This document shows positions 6,315 to 6,804 of a DNA stretch of 6,804 nt, piece by piece; position 1 is the first letter of the stretch, and each line of letters opens with the position of its first letter. The DNA lies in NCBI GenBank assembly GCA_025360285.1, contig JANYCM010000385.1, positions 1 to 6,804 on the forward strand, written 5' to 3'. The notes under the pieces were generated by a model. That model searched no databases, was not told where the DNA came from, and worked only from the letters and a program-made list of their open reading frames with translations. The DNA comes from Sphingomonadales bacterium. Its GTDB lineage: Bacteria; Pseudomonadota; Alphaproteobacteria; Sphingomonadales; Sphingomonadaceae. Both the position numbers and the translations under genes were made by a program.

Positions 6315-6337
6315 ACATTGGAAGCGAGCCCAGCAGC

Positions 6338-6804
6338 ATGATCGACACCCTCAAATGGTCCCCGCTGTTCGTGATGACCTTCAAGGTCGCCTATGACCGC
6401 GCCCAGCCTTTCGGCATGACTCCGGTGGGTTTCCGCGGCGCCTATCCGGTCGATGGCGGCACGTTCGAGGGGGCGCGGCTGCGCGGCCGGGTCAATGGTG
6501 ACGGCATGGACTGGATCACCCAGCGCGCCGATAATTCGATGCTGATCGATGTGCGGATGATGCTGACCACCGACGACGGCGCGGTGATCGGCATGACCTA
6601 CACCGGCATCGCCCGCACCACCGACCCCGCCGACTGGGATCGCTTTTCCCGCAAGCGCGAGATGCTGCCGTATGAGGCGATCTATCTGCGCACGACTCCG
6701 CGCTTTGAGACGGGGGACCCGCGCTATGCGTGGCTCAACGGCACGATTGCGGTGGCGAACGGGTCACGGACACCCGATGGCGGGACCTATCATGTGTTTG
6801 CGAT
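6338..6804 (+). CDS. DUF3237 domain-containing protein (3' end outside window)
   Basis: A small soluble protein of the DUF3237 family; I know no established reaction for it. The frame is open for 155 codons from the ATG at 6338 to the window edge, and family members have about 150-170 residues, so it is nearly complete. Conserved blocks that identify it: GMTPVGFRGAYPVDGGTFEG (26-45), LRGRVNGDGMDW (48-59), LTTDDGAVIGMTYTGIA (76-92), and the C-terminal PRFETGDPRYAWLN (121-134) with IAVANGSR (137-144). No signal peptide or membrane segment is seen. The ribosome site is weak: GGAAG at 6320-6324 is 13 bases away. The upstream gap is almost entirely the inverted-repeat element, so the gene either depends on transcription from the acyl-CoA dehydrogenase promoter or has a promoter inside that element. 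Its neighbours suggest a role in acyl-CoA or ring catabolism, by association only. Confidence 0.9.
   Translation, partial: MIDTLKWSPLFVMTFKVAYDRAQPFGMTPVGFRGAYPVDGGTFEGARLRGRVNGDGMDWITQRADNSMLIDVRMMLTTDDGAVIGMTYTGIARTTDPADWDRFSRKREMLPYEAIYLRTTPRFETGDPRYAWLNGTIAVANGSRTPDGGTYHVFA

Overview
The window is GC-rich chromosomal DNA with strong G/C preference at third codon positions. It looks like a catabolic gene cluster from an alphaproteobacterium. The protein styles (a spinster-like MFS permease, a CoA ligase of the FadD19/PRK07798 type, a pimeloyl-CoA-dehydrogenase-like flavoprotein) and a palindromic intergenic repeat suggest the Sphingomonadales. That placement is an inference from recalled family resemblance, not from a marker gene.

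Layout: six genes fill almost all of the window. On the minus strand, an MFS transporter (1284 down to beyond base 1, 3' end cut off) follows an acyl-CoA synthetase (2864-1281); the two overlap by the bases GTGA. A 205-base divergent promoter region separates the synthetase from an enoyl-CoA hydratase/isomerase on the plus strand (3070-3870). That gene converges with a minus-strand Amidohydro_2 metal hydrolase (4754-3867, TTG start), and their stop codons overlap. A second divergent promoter region of 190 bases leads to a plus-strand acyl-CoA dehydrogenase (4945-6126). After it come a 161-base composite inverted-repeat element (6153-6313) and a DUF3237 gene (from 6338), whose last codons lie beyond the window.

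How the genes could work together: the permease would take up an organic acid or hydrophobic compound. The synthetase would activate a carboxylate to its CoA thioester, the dehydrogenase would introduce a double bond, and the crotonase-fold enzyme would hydrate or isomerise it. The TIM-barrel hydrolase would then open a lactone, break a C-C bond or decarboxylate, as its family does. DUF3237 has no role I can assign with confidence. The set resembles beta-oxidation-like breakdown of a cyclic or branched acid (steroid or terpenoid side chain, alicyclic acid), but the substrate cannot be read from the sequence.

Most interesting signals: an identical 10-mer, ATTGCATATA, occurs once in each divergent promoter region at similar distances from the flanking starts and may be a shared operator or core promoter element. 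The crotonase has Cys where the second catalytic Glu is expected. The amidohydrolase has Asn where the family's metal-site Asp usually sits. The DUF3237 gene begins directly behind a REP/MITE-like element. I found no RNA genes, CRISPR arrays, transposase or phage genes.
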